From: Dipteronia dyeriana
Lineage: Eukaryota > Streptophyta > Magnoliopsida > Sapindales > Sapindaceae
Direction: 5' to 3'
Assembly: GCA_032871835.1 (NCBI GenBank)
Contig: CM065296.1
Location: 1,684,001-1,748,000 of the forward strand
DNA length: 64,000 nucleotides
A program made the translations under genes and the position numbers. Positions 35,700 through 46,945 of the stretch are shown piece after piece (within the stretch, counting starts at the first letter, position 1; each line of letters opens with the position of its first letter). The notes beneath the pieces are model-generated. The model made no database searches. It was not told the DNA's origin and saw nothing but the letters and a program-made list of their open reading frames with translations.

Positions 35700-38600
35700 A
35701 GAGGCACGCGAAAGTGAGAAAAAGGTTTGTGTTTCTACTGCGATGAGAAGTACACACCCGGACATCGCTGCTCCCGTCCACAGCTTTTCATGGTGGAGAA
35801 TGTGATACCAAGTGATGAAATCGAAGATGTAGAAATGGCCTTTGATTCAGGGCCTCATGAAGCTATTCCCGATATATCCTTCCATGCAATGGCAGGAACC
35901 ACACATCCGCAGACTTTTCGTGTCAATGGAAGGGTGAAAAATAAGGAAATCACAATTCTCATTGATGATGGAAGTACACATAATTCTGTCGATCAGTCTG
36001 TAGTTACCAAATCCGGGTTGCCAATGGTGAAGGATAAAAAGTTTCACATCATGGTTGGGAACAAGGAAAAAATCGAGTGTACCAGGCAATGCTTGGGGCT
36101 TAGTTTGGTGATTCAAGGTTATACCGTTCAAGCCGATTTTTACGTTCTTCCAGTCGCGGAATGTCAGGCAGTGTTAGGGGTTCAATGGCTGGAGACACTT
36201 GGACCAGTCGAAACAGATTACAAGAAACTCACGATGACTTTCAACCAATTGGGCCGATCATACACCCTACATGGATTACGTCGGACCGACCTCAAACCAA
36301 TGACAGATAAGGAGATGCTTCACATACATGGTATGGGATTTTTTTTGCATATGGTACCAGTACATGCAACGACAACTAATTCTGTCTATCCAACTGAGTT
36401 GCAACAAATTTTGGAAGAGTTTGCACACGTGTTTTCAACTCCAAATGAACTTCCACCAGAACTATTGCATGATCACCATATTCCTCTACAGATAGGTCAC
36501 GGGCCAATTAATGTGCGACCATATCGGTACCCACATTATCAGAATGCTGAGATTGGGAAATTAGTCTGTGAGTTCCTAGATTCAGGGGTAATTCGTCCCA
36601 ATAATAGCTCTTTTTCTTATTCAGTATTGTTAGTAAAAAAGACCGACGAAACTTGGAGGTTTTGTGTCGACTATCGAGCACTAAACAGTATTACGGTAAA
36701 TGACAAATATCCGATACCGGTAATTGATGAATTGCTTGACGAGCTCCATGGGGCACAGTATTTTTTAAAATTAGATTTACTGGCTGGCTACCACCAAATA
36801 CGGATGAGAGATATTGACATACACAATACGGCCTTTTGAACACATGACGGCCATTATGAATTCTTGGTGATGCCGTTTGGTTTAACCAACGCACCAGCCA
36901 CATTTCAAAGCCTCATGAATGATTTGTTTCGGCCATATCTCCGAAAATTTATCCTTGTTTTTTTTTATGTTATACTCGTTTACAGTCAGTCATGAGCTGA
37001 CCATTTACAACATCTCCGACAAGTTTTATTTATTTTATCTACTAACAAGCTTTTTACCAAGCAATTGAAGTGTCGATTTGGCGTTTTGCAGATAGAATAC
37101 CTCGGCCATCTCATATCAGCAAAGGGTGTCGTAGTAGACCCTGACAAAATTAAATCGATTCAATATTGGCCAGTTCCGACTACAACAAAGGGGGTAAGGG
37201 GATTTCTTGGGTTGGAAGGTTATTATCGGAAGTTCGTGCGAGGTTTCAGAGTGATTGCTACACCATTAACTCGACTCTTGTCCAAGGAAGGGTTTAGGTG
37301 GATAACTGAAGCAGAGGTGTCATTTTATCAACTGAAAACAGCTCTCAGTTCGCCTCCAATGCTCCGTCTTCCAAACTTTTCAAAACTTTTGTGGTAGAAT
37401 ATGATGCATGCGGAGTAGGACTCAGTGCCATTTTGTCTCAAGAGCAGCAACCGATAGCTTTCTTCAGTTAAGCCTTGAAGGGAACAGCCCTGAATTTATC
37501 TACCTATGAAAAGGAAATGTTTGCGGTCGTGAAGGCAGTAAGGAAATGGAGGCCGTATCTCTTAGGGAGACCATTCGTGATTCAAACTGACCAACGAAGC
37601 TTGAAGTTCCTGTTGGAACAACGGATTACAACCCCGGCTCAGGCGCGATGGCTTCCAAAATTGTTGGGGTATGATTATACCATTCAATACAAGTGTGGAA
37701 AGAAAAATCAAGGAGCAGACGCACTTTCACGAGTGGCAACCTTTCAATTTTTGGGCATTTCTTTACCGATAGTTGAATGGTGGGCTTCGTTATAACAAGA
37801 GGTCATCACTGACCCTTATTATGCCACACTTCTAAGCAACCGTTACCCAAATAGTGTACAACGAGATGGTGTTTGGGTACATCAGGGATGAGTTCTGTTG
37901 AGTCCCACTTCAGGGCTGATTCCGGCAATCCTGGAAGAAGGACATGCCTCTCCCACGGAAGGCCACTTTGGCTTCTTCAAGACACGGGAACGGATCAGCT
38001 CCAGTTTCAGTTGGCCTGGAATGAGGTCTGTTGTGAAAGAGTTCATTCGTGCTTGCGATATCTGTTAGCAGTGTGAGTATGACACATTGCGGCCTGCCGG
38101 ATTACTACAACCATTACCAATTCCTAAAAGGGTTTGGACGGAAGTATCAATGGACTTCATCGAAGGGTTGCCAACTTCACAAGGATATGACGTGATCATG
38201 GTGGTGGTGGATCGTCTGACAAAATACAGTCATTTTGTTCCATTAAAACATCCATTTACAACCTTATCTGTGGCAATGGCTTTTGTTCGTAATATTGTGA
38301 AATTGCATGGAGTTCACATCTCCATCATAAATGATCGGGATAAAATTTTTGCTAGTGCATTTTGGAAATCACTATTTCAATTGCAGGGAACCAAACTACT
38401 CTTCAAGCTACCACCCACAAACCGATGGCCAGATGGAGGTTGTTAATCGGACCCTAGAATAGTACCTTCGATGCTTCACGAGTGATCAGCCGAAAAAGTG
38501 GATGGATTGGCTTCCGTGGGCAGAGTATAGCTACAATACGGCCACCCATTCGGCCACCAATATTTCTCCTTTTGAAGCCGTTTACGGGGTACCACCCCCC

Positions 38601-38980
38601 TCACTGTTATCTTAGGTCTCGAGCACCACCAAGGTACAAGCAGTGGACGAATTCTTACGTTCATGTGAAGACATCTTAAGTGAGCTACGAAAACATCTCT
38701 TGGTTGCACAAGCTCGAATGAAGTCGCAAGCTGATCAACATCGCCGAGAAATCACATTTACAGTAGGGGATTATGTGTACTTGAGGTTGCAACCATATCG
38801 ACAATCGTCAGTTGTTTTTCACAGTTCCCTTAAACTTGCTCCACGATTTTTTGGTCCATATAAAATTCTGGCTCATATCGGCGCAGTGGCATATAAATTA
38901 GAGCTTATTGACGGATCTCTGATACACGACGTGTTCCACGTGAGTTTGCTAAAAAAAAAAGAAACTGGCCTATTGATTCC
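35700..38980 (+). pseudogene. Pol of the chromovirus-type element (protease, RT, RNase H, integrase)
   Basis: The first frame (35727-36839) has the zinc knuckle, a protease with the active-site motif altered to DDG (ILIDDGSTHN near 35955; the family has DSG or DTG), and the RT amino half (FCVDYRALNSIT, LDLLAGYHQIRM), ending at a TGA. At the RT catalytic centre (36966-36971) the expected Asp-Asp codons read Tyr-Val, so the enzyme is dead. RNase H (QTDQRSLKFLLEQR, GADALSR), integrase (MDFIEGLPTSQGYDVI, NDRDKIFASAFW) and the following region are spread over several frames. The integrase Glu region is frameshifted near 38420. Confidence 0.9.
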
Positions 38981-38983
38981 TTA

Positions 38984-39214
38984 GTGTTACCACTTCCGCC
39001 AGTGTGTGGGGACTCAAAATTAGTTCCACAGCCGGAGGCCATATTGGATCGACGCATCGTTAAGAAAGGAAAATACCGGCCTAAGACCGAGGTTCTGGTT
39101 CAGTGGGCAGGGGCACCACACGAGGATGCTACTTGGGAAAATTTATGGCGAATTTCCAAGACATATCCAGAGTTCTTCCTTGAGGACAAGGACCCTCTCA
39201 GCGAGGTGGAATGA
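38984..39214 (+). pseudogene. Chromodomain carboxyl end
   Basis: The last frame encodes EAILDRRIVKKGKYRPKTEV, then LVQWAGAPHEDATWENL and FPEFFLE-type residues. The VQWxG...ATWE pattern is the chromodomain of chromoviruses, thought to guide integration to chromatin. It is separated from the integrase frame by one stop near 38983. The stop codon TGA of the frame overlaps the start of the 3' LTR. Confidence 0.85.
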
Positions 39215-39639
39215 TACGAAGTTGGCAATAGCTAGTTATGCAAGAGCCATGCATGCAAGACATCAGTGCATGTAAGGAAGTCAATTGGGATGGCACGTGC
39301 ATAATGACCAAGTCAGAAGGATCATGGAGAATTGTTTTATTAGTTGTTGGGGTTGCTTCGATTGCCGGTTGTTATGATTAGTTGTTAGAGTCAAAAGTCA
39401 AATAGTGGTTGTTATTAGTGGCAAGGAGTGCTCCCAGAATCATGGATTGCCTCCTATTTCTCTGTTTCACGTATTTGTGTAGGTTATAAATTAGCCAATT
39501 TGAATTGAATAAAAAAGGTAGGTAATTTACAACCCAGAAAAATCTTTTCTTCAGTCTTTCTCATATTTCTTACTTCTATCTTTTCTCTCCAACGATCCCA
39601 TTCTTCTCATTTTCTCTTCTCCTGAAATTAACCTTATCG
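39212..39639 (+). repeat. 3' LTR of the chromovirus-type element
   Basis: 428 bp, TGATACGAAG to ACCTTATCG. Its last base is G where the 5' LTR has A, so the CA terminus is altered. It is followed by the target duplication GCGCG. Confidence 0.92.
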
Positions 39640-39644
39640 GCGCG

Positions 39645-40016
39645 TTTAACCAAATCAACGACTTTCTCACTAGATTTAAACAAATCAATAAGATAATTAA
39701 AAGCAGGGATTATATGGTTTTCTAGGCTTCTAACGAGAATATGAGGGAGCACAGATGAAATTTTGGTAAGCTCAGGACTTGAACAGCCTTTGGAGTAAAA
39801 GAATTCAAATTTGGGTAAAAGGGTTCTCTTAGGACTTGCCCCAAGCACCTGAGGATGAACGCTGATGACCTTTGATATTTGTGTTTCAGAGAAACCATGT
39901 CTCTTCAAAAAGGCAATGACAGAGTCTGGCTTTTCTGGGGAAGCAATTTTTAGAGAGAATCCATATGAATTTATGAGGTAAATGAGTGTTGATTTGAAGT
40001 GGTTGTTGAGAAACAT
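39645..40016 (-). pseudogene. mTERF-like gene fragment
   Basis: On the minus strand, 125 codons read as mitochondrial transcription termination factor repeats: PEKPDSVIAFLKRHGFSETQ, ISKVISVHPQVLGASPKRTL, LPKFEFFYSKGCSSPELTKI and ..LVRSLENHIIPAFNYL. The pattern of 30-odd-residue helical repeats ending in LPK..FF is that of plant mTERF proteins, which act in mitochondria or chloroplasts in gene expression. The normal proteins are about 350-400 residues, so this is partial. The frame starts at ATG 40016 with no organelle transit peptide and is cut at 39645 by the gypsy insertion. A possible upstream exon with a CTG/GTGAGT donor is near 43830, beyond the Harbinger-like element. Confidence 0.8.
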
Positions 40017-40020
40017 CTTA

Positions 40021-40104
40021 TAAATAATGAAAATGCAAAATCTTTATTATTGTTAATAGTTGGTGCTGATAAATAATGAAAATGCAAAATCTTTATTATT
40101 GTTA
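40021..40104. repeat. 49-bp tandem duplication next to the Harbinger-like element
   Basis: TAAATAATGAAAATGCAAAA begins at 40021 and again at 40070, a period of 49 bp. The first unit ends ATAGTTGGTGCTG; the second is interrupted by the element at 40105 and its remaining ATAGTTGGTGCT continues right after the element at 43735. Confidence 0.85.
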
Positions 40105-40862
40105 GCCCCAGTTTGACATTATTGTGCTGTGTGAGAAATTGCTTTTGAAATTGTTGTGGAAAGAATGAGTTGAGTATTTGGTAAATTGAATTTTAAAAGT
40201 GTTGTGAGAACCAAAAGCAATTTTAATGTGTTTGGTAAACTGAAAGTAAAAGTATTGTGAATGTATAAAATTACTAAAAGGACATCATTGGAATGAAGCT
40301 TGACATTGTCCACTATAATTCTTTGATGAACTTTAACATAATTTTTTTATAGGGATTTTAATAACTGAAAATGAAGGTTAATATTTGGATTGGACCTTAA
40401 ATAATAATTAGTATTATTAATAATTCTCATTTTCTACAAAATATAATAAAATTATCACTATTATTTCTCAATATTTATATGATCAAACATTTAATTTTTA
40501 ATTCAGTCGTCTATACAGATTTTTTATTATTATTATATAAATATTAAAAGAATCCTTAGAATATGCATGTACATTTCTTGAAAATTTCTACAATAAACAG
40601 AACCATATCCAGAATTCAGATCTTCATAAGCATTACATTAATTCCACCTTATTAACAAATAAAAAATTAAAAACAAGATCACTTTCTTCTCTTATGTAAT
40701 TCTACAAATGTAATTTGGTCATGATATTGTATTAAATTATGTAAACCCAAAAGGATATATTGTATAAACAAAACTGCCATACATAACGTTATGGAACATA
40801 TTACATGAGTTTTTTATACGAATAAAGCAAATAATTGTCTTCTACAGTATCGACATTCACAA

Positions 40863-42340
40863 CCTGTGCACGTCTGAACTTGAATGTTACAGATCCTGGA
40901 TCTGTCATCTTCCCTCCATAGTCTCTCACTACCTCTTTAACAGCTGCCACAAATCGGGTAATTTTATCTAGGGGTGAGCGTTGATTGGACCGGTTCGGTT
41001 TTTCATTGAACCGATAAAATTCTGTTTTTAAAAAAGTGATCTGATCCAATCAAATTGACATTTGTCAACTGATAAAAAACCAACCGAATTGGACCGGTTC
41101 GGTTCGGTTCGGTTCGATTTTTTTGGTTTTGGGTCTGATTGGCCAAAATTCTAAATTTCATTTATTACATATTTAGTTTATTTTTTTGAACCTATTGGGC
41201 CAAATTTATTTACATCACAATAAAAACATATTAAAAAACTACAAAATCTAATACAAAACAGTAAACACATTTCAAAATACATGTCATCCAAATTTTGTAT
41301 GGATAGCTAATACAATAGTCAATACCAAACAAAGTCAAATCACATTTTAAAATCCAATAAAACATATCTAATAATTGAAGAGTGAATAGTGGAAGTTAGA
41401 AATAGTTTTTTTTTTTAATTTATAGTCGGGTACCGGTTCGGTTATCCGGTTTTTGGAACTAAACCGGACAAAAACCGATCCAACCGGTTTTTTTAAAAAC
41501 CGAACCGAACCGAACCGAACTAATCACCCAATCAAAACCGATAAAAAACCAATTGGACCTGTTTGATCCACTGGTTCGGTTCGATTTGGTTTGGTTTATT
41601 GGTTTTTTGCCCACCCCTAATTTTATCTATAAGGACCTCAACACCATACTCACTCCACCGTAACCATAAACCTGAAAATATTAGAAGTTTTTTTACTTCT
41701 AGATCCAAAAACCCTCCCAATGAATCAAAGTCAAAAAATAAATTGAGAATATCAATTAATAAAAACTACTCTTCAATGGCCAATTATCACGATAGCATAT
41801 AGATAAAAATAATGAAGAAGTAGATAACAACATCGTAAATCTTCTCAATGTAAGCCTCTTGTCCCTTCTCAGTGGCTCTCTTGATGTTGCGCTCCAAAAT
41901 CTCCCTAGGTACATCCAGCTCCTTGAATTTCTCAAGCACTGCAGCCAAAAACGTATTTGGTGATGTATTTGGACCACCTTTCTTTACACTGTATCAACCA
42001 ACACAATGACTATGATTTACTTCCTGACTTTCTATTTCACTTATTGGCAATATTAAATTCAAGAGCCTTTACTTATAGCTCAAATGTTATTTTAAGTAAT
42101 CGTACTATGACAAAATTGATAAAATACAAAAGTAACTAGTAACTACACAATTTATGGTAGTTACACATTAATATTACTCGAACCTGGGAAGTTGACTCAA
42201 AACTAAAACATTTCTAAAGATGTATCCATCCAAAAGAACTCATGTCCGTGAACTAATCAGATCAAGCAACTAACTTATGCATATACAACTTCCTTTCCCA
42301 TCCTTGAATACAGTTTTGTCTTCTTTGCATCTTGAATCCC
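40863..42340 (-). pseudogene. YebC/TACO1-like gene fragment (three exons)
   Basis: On the minus strand the pieces in order are: exon about 42340-42279 (GIQDAKKTKLYSRMGKEVV after a TTTAATGCAG acceptor), exon 41988-41832 (KKGGPNTSPNTFLAAVLEKF, then PREILERNIKRATEKGQEAY) and exon 41671-40863 (VYGYGGVSMV, then VEVLIDKITRFVAAVKEVV, YGGKMTDPGSVTFKFRRAQV). These are the conserved segments of YebC/TACO1, a family of translational activators or regulators in bacteria and organelles. The last exon is split by a hAT element (40969-41619) and has a one-base frameshift near 41645. The amino end and the carboxyl third are missing. Introns are present, so it was not copied from mRNA. Confidence 0.8.
40969..41619. 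mobile_element. hAT-like non-autonomous element in the YebC-like exon
   Basis: Starts TAGGGGTGAGCG and ends TTGCCCACCCCTA, with an exact 8-bp duplication ATTTTATC (40961-40968 and 41620-41627). Length 651 bp. Both sub-terminal regions are rich in ACCGGTTCGGTTCGG/CCGAACCGAACCG strings in opposite orientation. No transposase. Removing it and one duplication copy rejoins the reading frame of the YebC-like exon at IDKITRF. Confidence 0.9.
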
Positions 42341-43279
42341 CTGCATTAAAGGAATTTTCAGAAACCAGTGGTAGAATGTGTCTTCACGAATCTAGTATTC
42401 ACAATTAGAAACCTACCATCAAATAGATCCTATATAATAATCAGTAGATAACATAGATTTCAGGATCCCTTAATGTCAAAGCTCGGTTATTCCATTCCAA
42501 AACCAATTCCAACATTGCCCCTTGTACCAAAAATGCCGAGGACTCATACAACATGCATCAGGTTACTATAGTAGTGCTAAAAGATATTAAACATATCCAC
42601 TGCGTAGACCAAGTAAAGAAGGAATTAAAATTCCAATTTTTCGAATTCAATTGATGTCAAGTTTTCTGTCAGGATTTTCATCAAGCAGCTGGCGTTCAAG
42701 TGAACTAATAATTTTATTCAACAAAACTGAACTTTAAATCAATTGAAATGCAGGAAAATCTGATTCTAGTTAATACAAATGCAACACCATCTAAAGCAAG
42801 CAAACTCTGTATGCAAAATAACAACTGCCCTATATACAGTGCACCCTCTACACTTACATTGATCATGTGATATGAACACCCAATTATATATCACAATCTG
42901 ATTGTGTCAAGATTCACTTCCTTTTTGTTTTTTTTCTCCACAAGGTCAATAATATGTTCTAACAAGCAGAGAAAAAAGAACAGAGCAAGCATCAAGTATG
43001 GAAAAAAGAGAGGGGATGGTATATCAAACATCAAGATTATAACAAAACAGAATTTAGGAACTGTTTTAGATAAATTACACTAATAATCACATGGACAAAA
43101 GATATTTACAAAACCTAATCCCAAGACCGATCATCAAATCGGAAAAAGACCCAATGAACCCAGCTCTGAATTGATAAATGAAAAGTCAATGTTGTAACAA
43201 AAACACAATCATAGTGTAACAATTAAAAGAAAAAATAAAATGAAGCAAGAGTTTCTGAAGAGAGAGATAATAGGAAGCG

Positions 43280-43302
43280 AGAGAGAGAGAGAGAGAGATG
43301 AG
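43280..43302. repeat. (GA)n microsatellite
   Basis: About 11 GA units inside the Harbinger-like element, near a possible 5' untranslated region of the captured gene on the minus strand. Confidence 0.75.
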
Positions 43303-43734
43303 AAGAAGAGATCACTTGAGACAATGTCTAAGAGAAGGGCAGTGTCGCTTCCGGTAAAGAGGAGGGTGTTGTCGCTTCTGGTAAAGAGGTCTAGTGATTC
43401 GTGAGTTCTCAGTGCTTGATTCGTGAGGGCTGAATTTGATTTGTTTCAAAGGAAGCAAAGGTAAAAGTATGATGATTTTTGTCAAGGTAATGAAAGGCTA
43501 AGGACAAAATAGGAAAGTAATGTAAAATTTCCTTACAACACACTGTAACGGGATTTGTAAAAGCAGAAGCTGATTTTCAAAAGCATATATCTATAGCTTC
43601 TAAAAAGCTCAGTTGGGAGAAGCTAAAAGTGACCAAAAATACTTTTCCACAATTTTACCAAACACCTTGTAATTCGTCTAAAATCACTTTTTATCCCAAA
43701 AACAGCTGGGGAAGCAATGCCAAACTGAGCCTTA

Positions 43735-44069
43735 ATAGTTGGTGCTAGCGATTGTGTATATTTTACCATAATAGAGGAGTAAAGTTTTGCGGACTGAAGT
43801 TGAAATGGTGATAAGATACACTCACCAGGGCCAGACAAGAATTGTTTGGAGATTTCAACGGTTGAAGTTGCAATTCCAAAATGAAAAACTGGAATTTTTG
43901 TCTACAATAACCAAGAATTAACCTAGGTGGCTTGGTTTGGTTGTGGCGATGTCTTAAATCGGTTTCAATGATACACAAATAACTCAGATTTTGTTTGGGC
44001 CTAGAGGGTTTCTCCATAACCCGACCCAATTTCAGTCACAAAAATGTGTTGTTTATTTTTGAGGTGGAA
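43735..44069 (-). other. Flank between Harbinger-like and family B elements
   Basis: No gene can be assigned. The minus strand contains a CCCTG/GTGAGTGTATC splice-donor-like site near 43830 that could be an untranslated exon of the mTERF-like gene before it was interrupted. This is only a possibility. Confidence 0.35.
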
Positions 44070-44329
44070 ATGGTGAGAAATATCACTTTTTTTAATGTGT
44101 TGCACTGATATCACTACTTTAATAAGTTAATTTTAAAAGGCACATACTATGGTGAACTACCCAAATTACTCTTAAATAATCAATTTTTAATTTTCTTTAT
44201 ACTTCCATCTCCACATTTTGATCTCTGAAAGTAGTAAATCATCTCTCTCTCCAATAAATTTGTCTGAAAATCAATCTACGACTTGTCTGAAAATCGACAT
44301 GTTTCAGCACAACAAGGTATTTTAAGTCT

Positions 44330-44525
44330 TATAACAATTTATCAATTCCTTATGATTTGTTGTTCGAGTCTTTGTGTGAACATGAAGTTGGTATTGTGAA
44401 GTTTGAACCTTTGAAATTTGAATCTATGAGTCTTTGTAAGCTCAATCCGAGTCTTTTTGAAGGTTGTCCGAGACTTTATTTATAGCATTCGAGCATTTGT
44501 GTAAATTATCTGAGAATTTTGATGG
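44330..44525. repeat. Minisatellite of family B copy 3, left part
   Basis: Imperfect units around GAGTCTTTGTAAG and CGAGTCTTT-type cores, the reverse of the AAGTCTCGAAA core in the other copies. More diverged than those. Confidence 0.55.
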
Positions 44526-44532
44526 ACATAGG

Positions 44533-46640
44533 CGTTGCGGTGTCGCCAAATATGAACATTTAAGTTCGGTCTCATAAGGGCGCAAGTCATAGAGACTAGC
44601 ACAGCGGCAAGTAAGGGATTGATCTACAGAGAGGTGGGATTCACCGACCGTCTCTAGTTCTAACTATTATTACAACAAGCTGAACGGAATCGTGTACGGA
44701 AAAGTGAATAATAATATAACTAAATAAATTATATAAATAATATATACAATAATAGATGGAATGGAGAGATATATGAAATGTGGTTACACTAGGAAAACGA
44801 CTCAACTGTTACAATCTTCATAATTACGCTCTAGACACACCTAATCTCTCAAATGTGCAAGTATATCATGGGCTCTTATCCCTTTAACTAATCTCTATCC
44901 TCTCTTGATGTCTTAGAGATAGCATCCATATATACCTTAAATTTCTCTCGAGCAATCTGGACCATATACATGAATCCATTAAGCTTTTGGAATACTAAAT
45001 CAAACCCTATACGCTAACCTAGTGGTTCTAGCACTTTCTAGTTAAGCATAGTGAATGTTTATCTAAGCATTGTCAAATATGTCACCTTTTGATTCATAGC
45101 ATTCAACCATAGATCAATTACAAGGTGATCAAGAAAGTAAAGGCTTTAAGCACTCAAATCATCCATATAACAACACAAGCTAAAGAAAAATGTCGGCGGT
45201 CTTTACTTCTAGGTCAAGGATTCGGTTTAGTCAACTTCCTAGGATGGCTAAACATGGGAAACAAGTTTACCTAACAACTACATGCAACAATGTGATTGTT
45301 ATATCATTAAGAGCATTCAATTTAGATTAAAGGTTCATCCTCTTGATTTTAAAACTTTCCTACAATCAATTCATCAACCAATCAGGTCAAGGATGGATAA
45401 TCGTGTCTTAATACAAAGACCCGTTAAGCACAAGGATATGAATCAATGTCAATTTATCAACTAAAAGCCTGAACTGAAACATTTTCTACTCTTTGGGACT
45501 AAAATCCCTAACACTCAAATTACTTAATACACTGCATTTCAAGTCATCCATCAATCAATCTAGAATCATTGGCATCTAATTCTTACTCTAAATTACAACT
45601 ACTCATAAACCCATTCATGGACACATATTAATTTCTAACCATTCATACACATACATATCATAATAAGAGCTTAAAACACATAAATCAAATAGCAAAACAA
45701 AACGCAAATGAATTTAAGTACAAAATACATATATAGCACATGTGAAAGGTTTACAATATTCCCAAATCTGGGTTACACATCAAAGACAACAAGAAATATA
45801 AAAAAATGAGCAAATAAGAGCAAACCCTTGAAGACAAGTCCTCCAAAGATGCTCATAGCCTTCCTAGCTTGAATTTGGCTCCTAATTTCTTGCAATCTAC
45901 TCTAAGATGGATGGAGAAAGTGTAAAATGATGTGGTAGAGGTGTATGGTGAGCTCCCATGGAGGAAATTTGTGGAAAAGATGAAGAAAATAGAAGAAAAT
46001 GGAATAGAGAATAGAAGTGGCGTGAAAGAGGAAAATAAGGGAATAGTTGTCTGGTTAAAGGAGAAAAAATGGGGTATTTATAGGCTTGGAAGTTATGGTA
46101 AGATATTAGGGAGGAAAGACAAGAATACCTCTCAAAAAATGGTCAAAATCGCATTTCTACCAAGAAATACGGTACGTCATGTGGTACGCATCAACAGACG
46201 TACCGCACATCACTTTTTGGAGCTTTTTGCTCATAAGTGCGGTACGAAACGCGGTACGAAACTTGGTCTCACGAGGTTGCGTACCGCACAGATCTGCACA
46301 CTGTTACCAAAACAGTCATAACTTCCTCCAGAAACCTCGGAATTGCGATCTATAAAGTGTGTTGGAAAGAAGACTTCTGGGGATTTTCGAAAAGTGGTCA
46401 TGAACAATGTAGTTCAATTCGAAGAGGGAGATATGACCTTCCGAAGTTGGGGTGTCTACACAATCTATTCCAAATTCTGCCCTTTGTTCAAATCTCTTCG
46501 ATTAAGCTCAAATACCTTACGTAGGGAACATGTACCTATACAAGGCTCACAAACACATCAAATACCAAAATATACTCGAAAACAATAACAAAAGCTAGGT
46601 AATATGGACCTCAAATAGGTGTATAAATTGTTCCGATCAA
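44533..46640 (-). repeat. Family A LTR-like repeat, copy 2 (reverse)
   Basis: The reverse complement matches 58996-61578 along its length, from TTGATCGGAAC..ATTTATA and CACCTATTTGAGGTCC at the right end (46640) to CTTAAATGTTCATA and GCAACG at the left end (44533). A minus-strand TATA box, CTATAAATACCCC, lies near 46078. It is about 2.1 kb, shorter than copy 3, because copy 3 has a tandem duplication and an extra insertion. It has the look of a solo LTR of a large gypsy-type element; a target duplication is not clear. The open frame at 45932-46321 is an accident of the repeat. Confidence 0.7.
46169..46290. repeat. GGTACG/CGTACC hairpin-rich block in family A copy 2
   Basis: Within 120 bp the word GGTACG or its reverse complement CGTACC occurs six times (for example GTGCGGTACGAAACGCGGTACG and GCGTACCGCAC), giving several alternative stem-loops. 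The equivalent place in copy 3 has a different hairpin set. Confidence 0.8.
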
Positions 46641-46945
46641 CTTTGTGTAAAGTCTCCGAGCTTTTCTTTTTTGTAAAGTCTTCGAGCTTTTCTTTTTTGT
46701 AAAGTCTTCGAGCTTTTCTTTTTTGTAAAGGCTCCGAGCTTTTTTGTAAAGGCTTCGAGCTTTTTTGTAAGTGTTCTGAGCTTTTCTTTATTGTAATGAC
46801 TCCGATCTTTTTTGCAATGGCTCCGAACTTTTCTATTTTGTAAAGGTTCCGAGCTTTTTTGTAAAGGCTCCGAGCTTTTTAATAAAGGCTGCGAGACTTT
46901 TACTAAAGGCTTCGAGCTTTTTGTAATCACATTTCGAGTCTTTTA
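46640..46945. repeat. Minisatellite of family B copy 3, right part
   Basis: About a dozen units with the core GTAAAGTCTTCGAGCTTTTC or GTAAAGGCTCCGAGCTTTT, 20-28 bp long. The reverse strand gives AAAGCTCGAAGACTTTAC. The reading AGTCTTCGAG resembles the AGTCTCGA core of the other copies. Confidence 0.8.

Larger units (their letters stand above)
34391..39639 (+). mobile_element. Ty3/gypsy chromovirus-type LTR retrotransposon
   Basis: Complete structure: 5' LTR 34391-34818, primer site at 34820, gag, protease, RT, RNase H, integrase, chromodomain, and 3' LTR 39212-39639, flanked by the 5-bp target duplication GCGCG (34386-34390 and 39640-39644). The chromodomain and short LTRs suggest the chromovirus branch, probably Reina. 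The LTRs differ at six of 428 positions by eye, yet the coding region is heavily broken. Confidence 0.93.
40105..43731. mobile_element. PIF/Harbinger-like element carrying captured gene exons
   Basis: The left end is GCCCCAGTTTGACATT and the right end, reversed, GGCTCAGTTTGGCATT: 13 of 16 match. It is flanked by the 3-bp duplication TTA (40102-40104 and 43732-43734), as in PIF/Harbinger elements, and the empty site can be read from the neighbouring 49-bp duplication. Sub-terminal parts contain TTTGGTAAA..GTGG and related repeats. No transposase is visible. The interior holds at least three exons and introns of a YebC/TACO1-like gene and a hAT insertion. Confidence 0.72.

Noticed and set aside
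45932..46321. 129-codon open frame inside family A copy 2
   Set aside because: It overlaps the hairpin block and the minus-strand TATA region, has no domain and no equal frame in copy 3.
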